A stretch of 55,678 bases of DNA from Promethearchaeota archaeon Loki_b32. GTDB taxonomy: Archaea; Asgardarchaeota; Lokiarchaeia; Sigyniarchaeales; SOKP01. The stretch is from positions 1 through 55,678 of the forward strand of contig NJBH01000025.1 in the NCBI GenBank assembly GCA_005223125.1, given 5' to 3'. Both the position numbers and the translations under genes were made by a program. Shown here piece by piece: positions 33,605 through 42,450 of this stretch; position 1 is the stretch's first letter; every line of letters starts with the position of its first letter. The notes beneath the pieces are model-generated. The model worked only from the letters and a program-made list of their open reading frames with translations. It made no database searches and had not been told where the DNA came from.

Positions 33605-34436
33605 TCCTTATATACCATATATTACTAAAGTGAAATCGATAATATCAGAAAATAAAGTTAATGATATTAAAACTATCGAGTTAGAGTTTAAGAATGAAGA
33701 AGATTACAAAAAATTCGATTATGTTCCTGGACAATTTGCTGAAATTAGCTTAATTGGAAAAGGTGAATGCCCTATAGGGATAGCTTCATCTCCAACTGAA
33801 GAAGGAACTATTAAGTTTACTATTAAGAAAATGGGGACTGTTACATCAGGATTTCATAATTGTGAAGAAGGAGATATAGTTGGGGTAAGAGGTCCTTATG
33901 GAAACGGCTGGCCAGTAGAAGAAATGAAAGGAAAAAATATCGTGGTCATTGGAGGAGGATTTGCATTCTCAACACTCCGATCACTGGTAATTTACTTGCT
34001 AGATGAGAAAAATCGAAAAGATTATAGTAATATTACTGTAATTTATGGAAACCGTGACCCCGGAGAAGTATTATACCAAGAAATATTAGAGGAATGGAAA
34101 AAACGAGATGATATTAAAGTAGTTTTAACCATTGATCGTGAAGCAGAGGGATGGACTGAAGAAGTAGGGTTTGTTGCACCCATTGTTAAAAAGGTTGGCC
34201 CAAGTTCGGATAATGCTGTTGCAGTTATCTGTGGACCACCAATAATGATTAAAACTACAATTGCAGTTATGGAGGAACTAAATTGGGGTCCAGAAGCGAT
34301 TCTCAACAGTCTAGAAGCCAGGATGAAGTGTGGAATTGGAAAATGCGGGCGCTGTAATATCGGAAACAAGTTTATATGTACTGATGGACCCGTATTTTCT
34401 CTTGCTGAGCTCAAAGAACTACCTGATGAATATTAA
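33597..34436 (+). CDS. floxA: FloxA/AsrB-like NAD(P)H-flavin oxidoreductase
   Basis: A ferredoxin-NADP reductase-fold protein. PGQFAEISLIGKGECPIGIA is the FAD-binding part, VRGPYGNGWPVEEMKGKNIV leads into the NAD-binding IGGGFAFSTLRSL, and CGPPIMIK is the nicotinamide site. The C-terminal MKCGIGKCGRC with a later C forms a 2Fe-2S site, as in PyrK and AsrB. It is the NAD(P)H entry or exit point. TTG 33597 is used, with AAGGAGG upstream at about 11 bases. Confidence 0.88.
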   Translation: MPNPYIPYITKVKSIISENKVNDIKTIELEFKNEEDYKKFDYVPGQFAEISLIGKGECPIGIASSPTEEGTIKFTIKKMGTVTSGFHNCEEGDIVGVRGPYGNGWPVEEMKGKNIVVIGGGFAFSTLRSLVIYLLDEKNRKDYSNITVIYGNRDPGEVLYQEILEEWKKRDDIKVVLTIDREAEGWTEEVGFVAPIVKKVGPSSDNAVAVICGPPIMIKTTIAVMEELNWGPEAILNSLEARMKCGIGKCGRCNIGNKFICTDGPVFSLAELKELPDEY

Positions 34437-34485
34437 ATTAATAAAAAAATAATTGTTTAAATTAATAAAAAATAGGTGATAAAAA

Positions 34486-35601
34486 TTGGCCGATATGGCA
34501 ATCACAAAAACCTTTGAAGATTTAATAAAAGAAGTTCATGAACCAGGATTATGTGGAGAGTGTGGGGGATGTGTTAGTTTTTGCTCAGCTGGGGAATTAA
34601 AAGCTATTGAAATGTCGGAATCAGGACCCCCAAAATATATAGATAAAGATAAATGTCTTAAATGCGGTATTTGTTATTTTGTATGTCCTCAAACACATGT
34701 ATTAAACGATCAATTAAATAAGAAATTTAAATATGAAGCTCCTATTGGAAATCACATAAAAGTTGCTTCGTGTCATGCTACTTCTGAAGAACTTAGAAAG
34801 CAAGCTACTGATGGTGGTGCTGTTACAGCAATTCTAAGTTATTTATTAGACAATAAGTTAATAGATGGAGCAGTTGTGTGTAAAAGAAAAGGTCCATTCA
34901 ATAGAGTTCCATTTTTTGCTACAACGAAAGAAGACTTAATAGAAGCCGCTGGGTCTCATTATGACGTTTCGAGTCAGGTTGTTGGATTGGAAAATTATAA
35001 TACTTTTATTGCTGCCAATATTACGTTGAAAAAAGTTATGAGTCCTGATTTATTAAATATAGCTGTTGTTGGAACTCCTTGTCAAATTAATTCAATTAGA
35101 AAAATGCAAGAATTAAGCATACTTCCAGCACATATCGTTAAATACACATTAGGTTTATTCTGTTATTTAAATTTTTCATTTAACGATGAGGATAGAAAAA
35201 TGCTCGAAGAAAAATTTAAGTTTTCATTTGAGGATGTTGATAGTATGAATATAAGGGAAGATCTTATTCTATATTTTAAAAATGATGAGGTATTGCATAT
35301 ACCTTTTTCAGATATATACGAAATTGGACGACCAGCTTGCTTTGCATGCCCTGATTTTGCCAATATTTATTCAGATATATCTTTTGGAGGCCTCGGATCA
35401 GAAGAAAAATTAACCACAGCGATTATTCGAACTAAGATTGGTGAAGAACTCTATAGAAACGCTATAAATAAAGGATATATTAAAGAACCAACAGAATTAA
35501 ATAAACCAAACAAAAAAGATGAAATGCTGGTAAAAATTAAAGAATTCAGTAAGAAGAAAATTGAACGCGCAGAAACCACATTAAAAGGTAAAAAAACTTA
35601 A
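34486..35601 (+). CDS. FrhB/FdhB-like flavoprotein with two 4Fe-4S sites (second copy)
   Basis: Similar in plan to the 23141 gene: CGECGGCVSFCSAGE, CLKCGICYFVCPQ, TDGGAVTAILSYLLDN and VVGTPCQINSIRKM. It ends the operon. The TTG start at 34486 follows AGGTGAT by five bases; ATG 34495 is the alternative. Two FrhB-like proteins could supply two different F420/ferredoxin entry points. It converges with an MFS remnant 11 bp away. Confidence 0.85.
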   Translation: MADMAITKTFEDLIKEVHEPGLCGECGGCVSFCSAGELKAIEMSESGPPKYIDKDKCLKCGICYFVCPQTHVLNDQLNKKFKYEAPIGNHIKVASCHATSEELRKQATDGGAVTAILSYLLDNKLIDGAVVCKRKGPFNRVPFFATTKEDLIEAAGSHYDVSSQVVGLENYNTFIAANITLKKVMSPDLLNIAVVGTPCQINSIRKMQELSILPAHIVKYTLGLFCYLNFSFNDEDRKMLEEKFKFSFEDVDSMNIREDLILYFKNDEVLHIPFSDIYEIGRPACFACPDFANIYSDISFGGLGSEEKLTTAIIRTKIGEELYRNAINKGYIKEPTELNKPNKKDEMLVKIKEFSKKKIERAETTLKGKKT

Positions 35602-35612
35602 ATAGTTAAATT

Positions 35613-36104
35613 TTAAGTATTATTAATTTTCCTCCTACTTTTTTTTTCATTTTCTATACTATAAGTTTCTGCTAAATGTGGTATTAGATAGTATACCACT
35701 ACTAAATAGAGTGGAATTAGTGATAATTCAACAAAAATTGAAATAACAAATGGAAATTTAGGACCTATAAAATCCCAAACTATACCACCTAGAATTGGTC
35801 CAATTACACTTCCTAAGAATGTAAAGAATTCTCCTGTACCTAAGATTTTTCCTCGATGTTCTACAGTGATTCTACTTACAAGATTTTGAAATATTAGACT
35901 AGCAGTAATCATAATAGTCATATCAACTAACGATAAGGCGGCAAAAATCCAAATATTCCCAGAATTAATTAATAACCACGTAACTAAAGCACCCAAGAAA
36001 CTTACAATTGTTATCCCAATTGAAGGCCGAAGTTTATCTACAATTGCGCCTAATTTTGGAGCAAAAAGAGTTGCTAAAATTCCAGTTATTTGATAGTAAT
36101 GGAT
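35613..36104 (-). pseudogene. C-terminal remnant of a major-facilitator transporter
   Basis: About four membrane helices remain. The preserved frame includes the MFS loop motif KLGAIVDKLRPSIG just upstream of the TTG at 35996, then LILTASLIFQN-type and GPILGGIVWDFIGP helices. The frame closes at a stop (36105-36107) before any N-terminal half. A full MFS protein has twelve helices, so more than half of the gene is gone. Confidence 0.7.
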
Positions 36105-36120
36105 TTACTACTCTTAGTAA

Positions 36121-36270
36121 TTAAAAATAACTTTTCTTATAGTGTTTCCTTGGTTGATTGATTTCTTTAGCCTCTAGTTTTTCTAAGTATCTCTTCTTTA
36201 TAGGTGCTTGTCTATATAGTCTGAAATATTCCCAATCTTCACGTTTCATTTCTAATTTTTCATTCTTCAT
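36121..36270 (-). CDS. Small basic protein (49 aa), uncertain
   Basis: An ATG frame starting MKNEKLEMKREDWEYFRLYR and ending with a Lys-rich tail. The charged, helical make-up suits a nucleic-acid binder, but it may be a remnant lying beside the MFS pseudogene. It lies in the 260-bp space before the 324-residue gene. Confidence 0.3.
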   Translation of the reverse strand: MKNEKLEMKREDWEYFRLYRQAPIKKRYLEKLEAKEINQPRKHYKKSYF

Positions 36271-36366
36271 TTTAAGCGGTTTTGTGTTTTTTTCTTATTG
36301 AATGAAAAATAAAGACTAAGTTATATATTCTTTAATGAGACCAATTTTTATGAATAATCTTTAAAA

Positions 36367-37341
36367 TTAAATTTCAAAGATGTTTCCCGTATTATAGATA
36401 GTGTTATCTAAATCGAGAATAATCTGCCCGCCCGATGCAATTTCTACAGCATAATTTATGCCTTCTAAAACTCTATGCATCATAAATTCATAGGCTCTAA
36501 AACAATCCTCTAGTTGCGGTATATGCTTTTCTGCATAACATTGTGAGATTGCAGGAATTAGTTCTGGAATGAAATCTTGACTTATCATCATCTCTTCAGC
36601 ATCTATATCTGTTTCTTTTGCTAACGTAAAGGGATTATAAACATCCATTTGTGCAAACATTACTCTACAAACAAAAAGTGAAGCCTTAATCTCTTTCATA
36701 ATAAATTTGATTCGATTTTTATCATCGAGGAACTTTTTAAAAGTAATGGCATTGACTATATCTTCATTTGTAATTGTTTTAGAAGTATCCATTAATTTAC
36801 TCACTCTCTCTGACATCCTCTTTGAAGATAACATCAATTTAAGATTCATTTTATTTTTTTTATAATAATCCCTATAAAAAGCGGAAAGAAACGTATGAGC
36901 TCCCAAATGTTCTTGTTCTTCAGAAGAATCTAAATTATAATTAGCCTCTTTAAATTTATCCATAAAATTCTTAATAACCAAGAATTTCAACTTTAATCGA
37001 TGTAAAGCAAAAAATAGACATAATCTAGTCTTAGCGTATGCTTCTACATTTCCCATCCTGAATCTATCATGATGATCTCTTTCATACATAACAATAGGTT
37101 TCAGTTTATTAACAATAATATGGATGAAATATTCAATGATGTGTTCAAGGGGTTCGCAATCTATTACATGGAATTTTTCTATTAATCTTTCGCTAGATGG
37201 TTGACTTTGTGGTAATTCCTTAATTTCATCATAATTATAATATTCAAGAAATAGAGAAGTCAAGGCTTCCATTTCTAGAACAGTTCGACAAGGAATAAAA
37301 ACCCTGTTTAAATCATATAAAATTGGATTGCTTTCTGGCAT
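36367..37341 (-). CDS. Hypothetical helical protein next to actin (324 aa)
   Basis: Mostly alpha-helical, rich in aromatic and charged residues (VMYERDHHDRFRMGNVEAYA, LSAFYRDYYKKNKMNLKLML), with no signal peptide or membrane segment. I do not recognise a fold. It is divergent from the actin gene with a 550-bp shared upstream region, so coexpression is possible. It could be an Asgard-specific cytoskeletal partner, but the sequence alone does not show it. Confidence 0.6.
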   Translation of the reverse strand: MPESNPILYDLNRVFIPCRTVLEMEALTSLFLEYYNYDEIKELPQSQPSSERLIEKFHVIDCEPLEHIIEYFIHIIVNKLKPIVMYERDHHDRFRMGNVEAYAKTRLCLFFALHRLKLKFLVIKNFMDKFKEANYNLDSSEEQEHLGAHTFLSAFYRDYYKKNKMNLKLMLSSKRMSERVSKLMDTSKTITNEDIVNAITFKKFLDDKNRIKFIMKEIKASLFVCRVMFAQMDVYNPFTLAKETDIDAEEMMISQDFIPELIPAISQCYAEKHIPQLEDCFRAYEFMMHRVLEGINYAVEIASGGQIILDLDNTIYNTGNIFEI

Positions 37342-37890
37342 ATTATAAAACTCCTATTTAATTAAATTTTATGTAATATGGGATAAACCCTCTTTCTTAT
37401 CAAGTAACATTTAAATCTTCATCTATAATAAGTTTATTATTGAATTTACAATGGAAAAATAATTTTTGTTTTCACATTTATGAAAAAAAAAAAATATTTG
37501 AAATTGAACGTAAAATTTGTTGTCCTAAGTGACTAAAAAAATTTAGTTTCTATAAATTTGTACACAATTTGTTATAAGATCATAATATGACGGAAATATG
37601 GTTAGATCGCAATACGTTAATTTACCAATCGAAAACTTTACAATATTTCTTAATTTATTTATAAATCCTTAAAAAATAAGGTAGTTTTTGATTCTTGTTT
37701 AAAAAAATTTATAAATACATAATATATTAGATTATTAAATTTTGTATTTTACACATTAATTGTTCTTTTAAAAACAATTTTTTGATAAAAATATAAAAAT
37801 TAAAATTACCACAAGTAATATAAAAATATAATACACGTAAAAATATAATCCAAAATAATTAAAATTAAAATTAAGAGCTGAATTAGAAAT
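37342..37890. promoter_or_regulatory. Divergent upstream region with the actin promoter
   Basis: A 549-bp gene-free and extremely AT-rich stretch. A TATA-box-like TTTATAAATA at 37708-37717, preceded by A-rich DNA that could be a BRE, lies about 175 bp before the actin start and predicts an untranslated leader of about 150 nt. No small gene or hairpin of note is seen. Confidence 0.4.
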
Positions 37891-39036
37891 ATGGCAGAGG
37901 AAGAAAGCTTTTTAAACGCAAAAGCCCTGGTTGTTGACAATGGAACCGGAATCTCCAAGAATGGATTTGCTGGTGAGGATCAACCAAGGTCAGTCTTCCC
38001 TACACTAATTGGATATCCTAAGTATGAAAGCATCATGACTGATGTTGAGCATTATACTCGGGAATACTATATTGGTGAGGAAGCTATGCAATTAAAAGGC
38101 GTTTTAAAGTTAATGTTCCCTGTTGAACATGGTATCATTGAAGACTGGACAGCTATGGAGAAAATCTGGCATTATACATTTTATACTGACTTGCGTATCG
38201 ATCCAAGTGAACATCCAGTTCTCTTAACAGAAGCACCATTAAATCCACGACCAAATCGTGAGAAAATGGCTGAAATTATGTTCGAGACTTTTAATACTCC
38301 TGCTTTGTATGTAGCGATGCAAGCAGTATTGAGTCTTTATGCTTCTGGTCGTACTACCGGATGTGTTATAGATATTGGTGATGGAGTTTCCCACGTTGTA
38401 CCAATTTTCGAGGGATTCGCCTTAAGCCATGCTATCCAGAGAATCGATCTAGCAGGCCGAGATATTACAACCTATTTACAGAGGTTATTAAGGCAGAAAG
38501 GGTATTCTTTCACAACATCTGCCGAAAAGGAGATTGTGAGAGATATAAAAGAGAAACTTTGTTATGTTGCAATTGACCCTGAAAAAGAGATGATGTTGAG
38601 TAAGAAGGTTGCTGGAATGGAGAAAAGCTACATGCTTCCTGACGGAGAGACCATCAACGTTGGTGTAGAGCGATTTTTAGCACCAGAATGCTTCTTTAAC
38701 CCAAGCGTAATCGGTAAAGAATTAGAGCCTCTTGATGATGTAATTGTTGGTGCCATTTCAGAGTGCGACGTTGATTTGCGACGGGATCTCTATAGCAATA
38801 TCGTTCTATCGGGCGGGAGCACTATGTTTCCGGGGATCAAGGAAAGGTTAACGAAGGAGATAAAGGAACAAATCCCAGAGAGCGTAGACGTCAAAATAAT
38901 TGCCCCACCTGAGCGTATGTATTCTGTCTGGATTGGTGGCTCAATTTTGAGTTCATTAAAGACATTCCATCGAATGTGGGTCACAAGACGCGAATATAAG
39001 GAGATGGGTCCACAAGTCATCCACCGATGCTTCTAA
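37891..39036 (+). CDS. Eukaryote-like actin (lokiactin)
   Basis: This is a full actin of 381 residues, close to the eukaryotic length. Nucleotide-binding motifs: [16 protein letters not shown] (phosphate 1), [20 protein letters not shown] (phosphate 2) and [17 protein letters not shown] (adenine loop). The C-terminus PQVIHRCF closely matches the eukaryotic actin end (IVHRKCF). Lokiarchaeal actins form filaments and bind eukaryotic profilins. The codon use looks less AT-biased than its neighbours, which suggests high expression. An LRR protein follows on the same strand. Confidence 0.95.
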   Translation: MAEEESFLNAKALVVDNGTGISKNGFAGEDQPRSVFPTLIGYPKYESIMTDVEHYTREYYIGEEAMQLKGVLKLMFPVEHGIIEDWTAMEKIWHYTFYTDLRIDPSEHPVLLTEAPLNPRPNREKMAEIMFETFNTPALYVAMQAVLSLYASGRTTGCVIDIGDGVSHVVPIFEGFALSHAIQRIDLAGRDITTYLQRLLRQKGYSFTTSAEKEIVRDIKEKLCYVAIDPEKEMMLSKKVAGMEKSYMLPDGETINVGVERFLAPECFFNPSVIGKELEPLDDVIVGAISECDVDLRRDLYSNIVLSGGSTMFPGIKERLTKEIKEQIPESVDVKIIAPPERMYSVWIGGSILSSLKTFHRMWVTRREYKEMGPQVIHRCF

Positions 39037-39196
39037 AGTGTCAAATATGTTTACCAAAAATCGAACAGGAATAAATATTTTAAGTTTTTTATTTTTCTTT
39101 TTTTATAGTAATCTTACAGAATAGATTTATACCTATTTTATCATATGTGATTAATTAAGGTAGTGTTGAAAAATTTAGGATTGGTAAACACTTAGA

Positions 39197-40639
39197 ATGG
39201 AATTACATCCGAATTTCATAAGGGAAAATTTAGATCAAATTGGACGTAAGGAAGGATTGGCTCTTTTAAGGGAATGGATTGATAACTCAAGCAATCCAAT
39301 CTTACGCCAAGCAGCATTAAAGAATTTTAGTCTAATTGAGCAAGGTAAAAATTTTAAATTTTTCGAACAACTGTTTCTTTCGGATGAAGATCTCAATATG
39401 AGAATAATTGCGGGGGAAATATTGAAAGAGAAATATTCGAACAATAAGAAACTAATCATATTATTAGAATATACTTTAAAAAAAGTGGACAATGTTGAAC
39501 TAAAACTTTTCGCAGTAAAAACCTTAAATTCAATAAGTAACATGAGAGCACGAATAATTTTAATAGATTTTCTGAAGGATATAGTAAAAAAGGAATTTAA
39601 AGATAAAACTAATAAATTCCAAAAAGAAATAAGCACTCTTAATCATAAAAGCACTATCCCTGAGTCATTTCTAGAAGTCTGTATTAATTTAATTTTAAAT
39701 GAGTGTTATACAAATGAATGTGGATATCATGTGACTTTGAGAAAAGGGAAAATTATCTCATTAAATTGCGAGAGCTCGCAAATAAATTCAATTTCTGAAA
39801 TTATACAGTTAATTAGTTTAAATAATTTAGAACATCTTTATTTACAAAGGAATAACCTTAGGAAAATAGATGGATTTTATTTTCTAAAAAATTTGCGAAC
39901 ATTAGATTTATCTTATAATAAAATTGAGAAAAGTGAAAATTTAGAGTTTTTAATAAAAATAGAAGAATTAAATTTATCAAATAATAAAATTCAAAAAATT
40001 GAAGGGATAGAATCTTTAAAAAATCTGAGGAAGTTATTTATAAACAATAATTTCATAGGAGAAATCGAAAATCTAAGTGGTTTAGGTAATTTGGAAGTAT
40101 TAAATTTAAGTCATAATCAAATTTCTGAAATAAAAAATCTTGATAATTTAGTCAAATTAAATAGATTAAATCTCTCTTTTAATCAAATCGAGAAAATTAA
40201 GTCTTTGCAAACTTTAAAAAATCTAATGTGGTTATATCTTAACGACAATAGAATCTCCCAGATTGAAGGATTATTGCCTTTTGAAAATTTAAAGGGATTA
40301 TACCTTTCACATAATTTAATCGAAAGGATTGAATCTCTTGATAACTTAATAAATTTAAAAAAATTAGAACTCTCAAATAACAAAATCAGAAAATTCGAGG
40401 GGCTACAGAATCTATTAGAGTTGCAAGAATTGTATTTAGATAATAATAACTTAACAAAATTAGAAAATTTGGACAATTTACATAATTTAATCATGTTGCA
40501 TTTAGGGAGAAATAATATTTCAGAATTCAGAAAAGAAGATATTGAAAATTTACATAATTTAAATTTCATATTTTTAAATGAGAATCCTCTCGATCCACAA
40601 GGCTTTAAGGATTACCATAAAAGGTTAAAATTCCCATAA
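39197..40639 (+). CDS. SDS22-type leucine-rich-repeat protein (480 aa)
   Basis: The first 180 residues are helical and HEAT-like (AALKNFSLIEQ, LAVKTLNS). Then come about eleven 22-residue repeats of the SDS22 kind, LxxLxLxxNxIxxIxxLxxL, for example LEVLNLSHNQISEIKNLDNL, closed by a cap (FLNENPLDPQG). Such solenoids bind other proteins; the eukaryotic SDS22 regulates a phosphatase. It follows the actin gene by 160 bp and may have its own promoter. LRR proteins of this type are frequent in Asgard archaea. Confidence 0.88.
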   Translation: MELHPNFIRENLDQIGRKEGLALLREWIDNSSNPILRQAALKNFSLIEQGKNFKFFEQLFLSDEDLNMRIIAGEILKEKYSNNKKLIILLEYTLKKVDNVELKLFAVKTLNSISNMRARIILIDFLKDIVKKEFKDKTNKFQKEISTLNHKSTIPESFLEVCINLILNECYTNECGYHVTLRKGKIISLNCESSQINSISEIIQLISLNNLEHLYLQRNNLRKIDGFYFLKNLRTLDLSYNKIEKSENLEFLIKIEELNLSNNKIQKIEGIESLKNLRKLFINNNFIGEIENLSGLGNLEVLNLSHNQISEIKNLDNLVKLNRLNLSFNQIEKIKSLQTLKNLMWLYLNDNRISQIEGLLPFENLKGLYLSHNLIERIESLDNLINLKKLELSNNKIRKFEGLQNLLELQELYLDNNNLTKLENLDNLHNLIMLHLGRNNISEFRKEDIENLHNLNFIFLNENPLDPQGFKDYHKRLKFP

Positions 40640-40651
40640 ATAATATAATTC

Positions 40652-41230
40652 TCATTCTGTCTTTGGGTTTTTTTCATTAAGATAGTCATCAATCCACAGT
40701 TCCATCATTACTTCGTCAATGTAGTTTGATTCCATAAAGAATTGTTTTTTTCTGATACCTAACACTTTAAAACCTATTTTTTTGAAAAGATGGAGTGCTC
40801 TATCGTTAGTTGAAAAACTACTCAGGATAATTTTCTCTTTATTATTTAATTTTTTAGATTCTCGAATAGCAAAGTCAATTAGAGTTCTTCCAACAGATAA
40901 GTCTCTATATTTTTTCCTTACAATAATACCTAATGCTCCTACATGAGTTGCTGCGTCCCAATTGGTATTTGAGATTTCACATTGTCCAATTATATTATTT
41001 GGTGCCTTTAAAAGAGGATTTTCAGCTACGATACAGATTTCATTTTCTTTTTTAACATTGAGATACCATGTATCTTTTTCTAACTGAGTTTTTACAGGAA
41101 GAAATACGGGTAAATAAATTCCCTCCTCTATTACTTCATTGAAATTATGCCAAACACCTTCAGCATCTGATTTTGTTAAATGTCTTATAATTACTGTTTC
41201 TCCGTTTTTTAACTCTAGGACCTTTTTCAT
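40652..41230 (-). CDS. GNAT-family acetyltransferase (192 aa)
   Basis: A one-domain N-acetyltransferase of the RimI/RimJ-like class: VIIRHLTKSDAEGVW at the start, VGALGIIVRKKYRDLSVGRT (motif A with RxxxxGRT) and HLFKKIGFKVLGIRKKQFF (motif B) near the end. The length of 192 residues is normal. It probably acetylates a protein N-terminus or a small amine. Divergent from the next gene, with 45 bp between the starts. Confidence 0.82.
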   Translation of the reverse strand: MKKVLELKNGETVIIRHLTKSDAEGVWHNFNEVIEEGIYLPVFLPVKTQLEKDTWYLNVKKENEICIVAENPLLKAPNNIIGQCEISNTNWDAATHVGALGIIVRKKYRDLSVGRTLIDFAIRESKKLNNKEKIILSSFSTNDRALHLFKKIGFKVLGIRKKQFFMESNYIDEVMMELWIDDYLNEKNPKTE

Positions 41231-41275
41231 TATTTAAATATAAATTTTTATAATTAAATTCCTTATGGTAATATT

Positions 41276-41713
41276 ATGGAAAATAAAAATGATGAGTCTA
41301 TTGAAAAAGATAATGAAGATAAAGAGGAGACCTCAGAAAAGAAAAAGAAACCAGTTGCTAAGGATTTAGTTACACTGAAACATGTTGAAGTGAAAAAGCA
41401 AGAAATAAGCCCTGAAACAAGAAATCTCGCACAAACTTTAAAGGAAAGATACTTGGAGCATGATCAATTTGAACAGCTTTCAAATGATGAGATCACCATT
41501 CTTGAAACATTCATGGGTAAAAGATTATTTTTAGAACGAATCGCAATAATAGCCAATCAATCAAGAATGCCATTAGGGATTCCTGGATTTAAAAAAGCAG
41601 AATTAGAAAAAATTCTTGACGATTTAAATTCTAAGGGGTATATAGTGTCTGAATTGGTTGGGGACAAATATGTATATTTCCTAACTGAGAGAGGTAAATA
41701 TCGAGTCCAATAA
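41276..41713 (+). CDS. Winged-helix-like protein with charged N-terminus (145 aa)
   Basis: The first 55 residues are very acidic and Lys-rich and probably disordered. The rest folds as a compact helical unit ending in KAELEKILDDLNSKGYIVSE and KYVYFLTERGKYRV, a winged-helix pattern. Not assigned to a family. It converges with rpoK with 14 bp between the stops. A role in transcription is possible but unproven. Confidence 0.6.
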   Translation: MENKNDESIEKDNEDKEETSEKKKKPVAKDLVTLKHVEVKKQEISPETRNLAQTLKERYLEHDQFEQLSNDEITILETFMGKRLFLERIAIIANQSRMPLGIPGFKKAELEKILDDLNSKGYIVSELVGDKYVYFLTERGKYRVQ

Positions 41714-41727
41714 TGTTAAATGATAAT

Positions 41728-42030
41728 TTAATCCTTTTTTAAAATTAGCTGATTTATCAGTATATCTTGAAATTCCCCACTTGGATAATCTCTTCTGATA
41801 GTTAACGGTAAGATTTTTGATTTTAACTCTAACTGGGCAATTTTTATTGGATCTATCATGTCTATTGGTTTGTCTACAAGAATTGGGGCTCCATAGCTTA
41901 TCTGTAAGGCTCTTGCGCCTACAATTCTGGCTTTTTCATATCTAGTTAGAAAAATTGGTCCAATTTTGACATACTTTCTTACCTTTTTATACTTCTTCCG
42001 TAATTCTCGAGATTCTAAGAAGCTAGACAT
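41728..42030 (-). CDS. rpoK: DNA-directed RNA polymerase subunit K (Rpo6/Rpb6)
   Basis: Rpo6 helps assemble and stabilise the polymerase clamp. The core [20 protein letters not shown] is the family signature, followed by [20 protein letters not shown] and YPSGEF. The length of 100 residues fits archaeal Rpo6. It is followed upstream on the minus strand by tRNA-Val about 130 bp away. Confidence 0.95.
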   Translation of the reverse strand: MSSFLESRELRKKYKKVRKYVKIGPIFLTRYEKARIVGARALQISYGAPILVDKPIDMIDPIKIAQLELKSKILPLTIRRDYPSGEFQDILINQLILKKD

Positions 42031-42156
42031 AATCCAACTAAAAAAAAGAGTAATTTAAAATTTTTAAATGTAGGATTTCATATAACTTTTGTGTTTTTCG
42101 CCATTTTAAGACATATTTAAAGATTCTATATAAATAAAACATTGGAGGTTTAATAA

Positions 42157-42260
42157 TGCGCAGGAGGGGAATTGAACCCCTGATTTACACGGTGTGAGCG
42201 TTTGGCGTTTTGCATGCTATTAGCATAATAAATGTCGTCATACCACTAGACCACCCGCGC
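42157..42260 (-). tRNA. tRNA-Val(CAC) with an intron in the anticodon stem
   Basis: On the minus strand the acceptor arms GCGCGGG and CCTGCGC pair, the D-arm is GTCTAGTGGTATGAC and the T-arm is AGGGGTTCAATTCCCCT. Removal of 32 nt (about 42231-42200) joins ACA to CG and makes a perfect anticodon stem (ACACG with CGTGT) around the loop CTCACAC, anticodon CAC. The intron therefore lies near position 29/30, not at the usual 37/38. The discriminator is A; CCA is not encoded. Mature length 72 nt without CCA. Confidence 0.85.
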
Positions 42261-42450
42261 TTGCTTTAATTTATAATAAATGAGTAATAAGAATTAAATT
42301 TTACTTCCTCTTAGTAAAAACTTAATTATTAAATAATTAGTAAATCGATTTAAGAATTTTAGTGTTTTTTAAAGATCTTGTAAAGTCTGTTAGTTTAAAT
42401 AATTCAATTGCATGTTTTTATAAAATGGTCAAATATTCTAATATTTCCTG

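Noticed and set aside
21719-35601. Methanogenesis locus
   Set aside because: HdrABC-type genes occur in many non-methanogens; no mcr or mtr genes are in the window, and the Flox subunits point to NAD(P)H coupling.
38790-39020. Minus-strand frame inside the actin gene
   Set aside because: A shadow of the strongly conserved actin C-terminus.
39235-40569. Long minus-strand frames under the LRR gene
   Set aside because: They mirror the repeat codons of the LRR protein and have the expected antisense Lys/Asn/Phe/Ser pattern.
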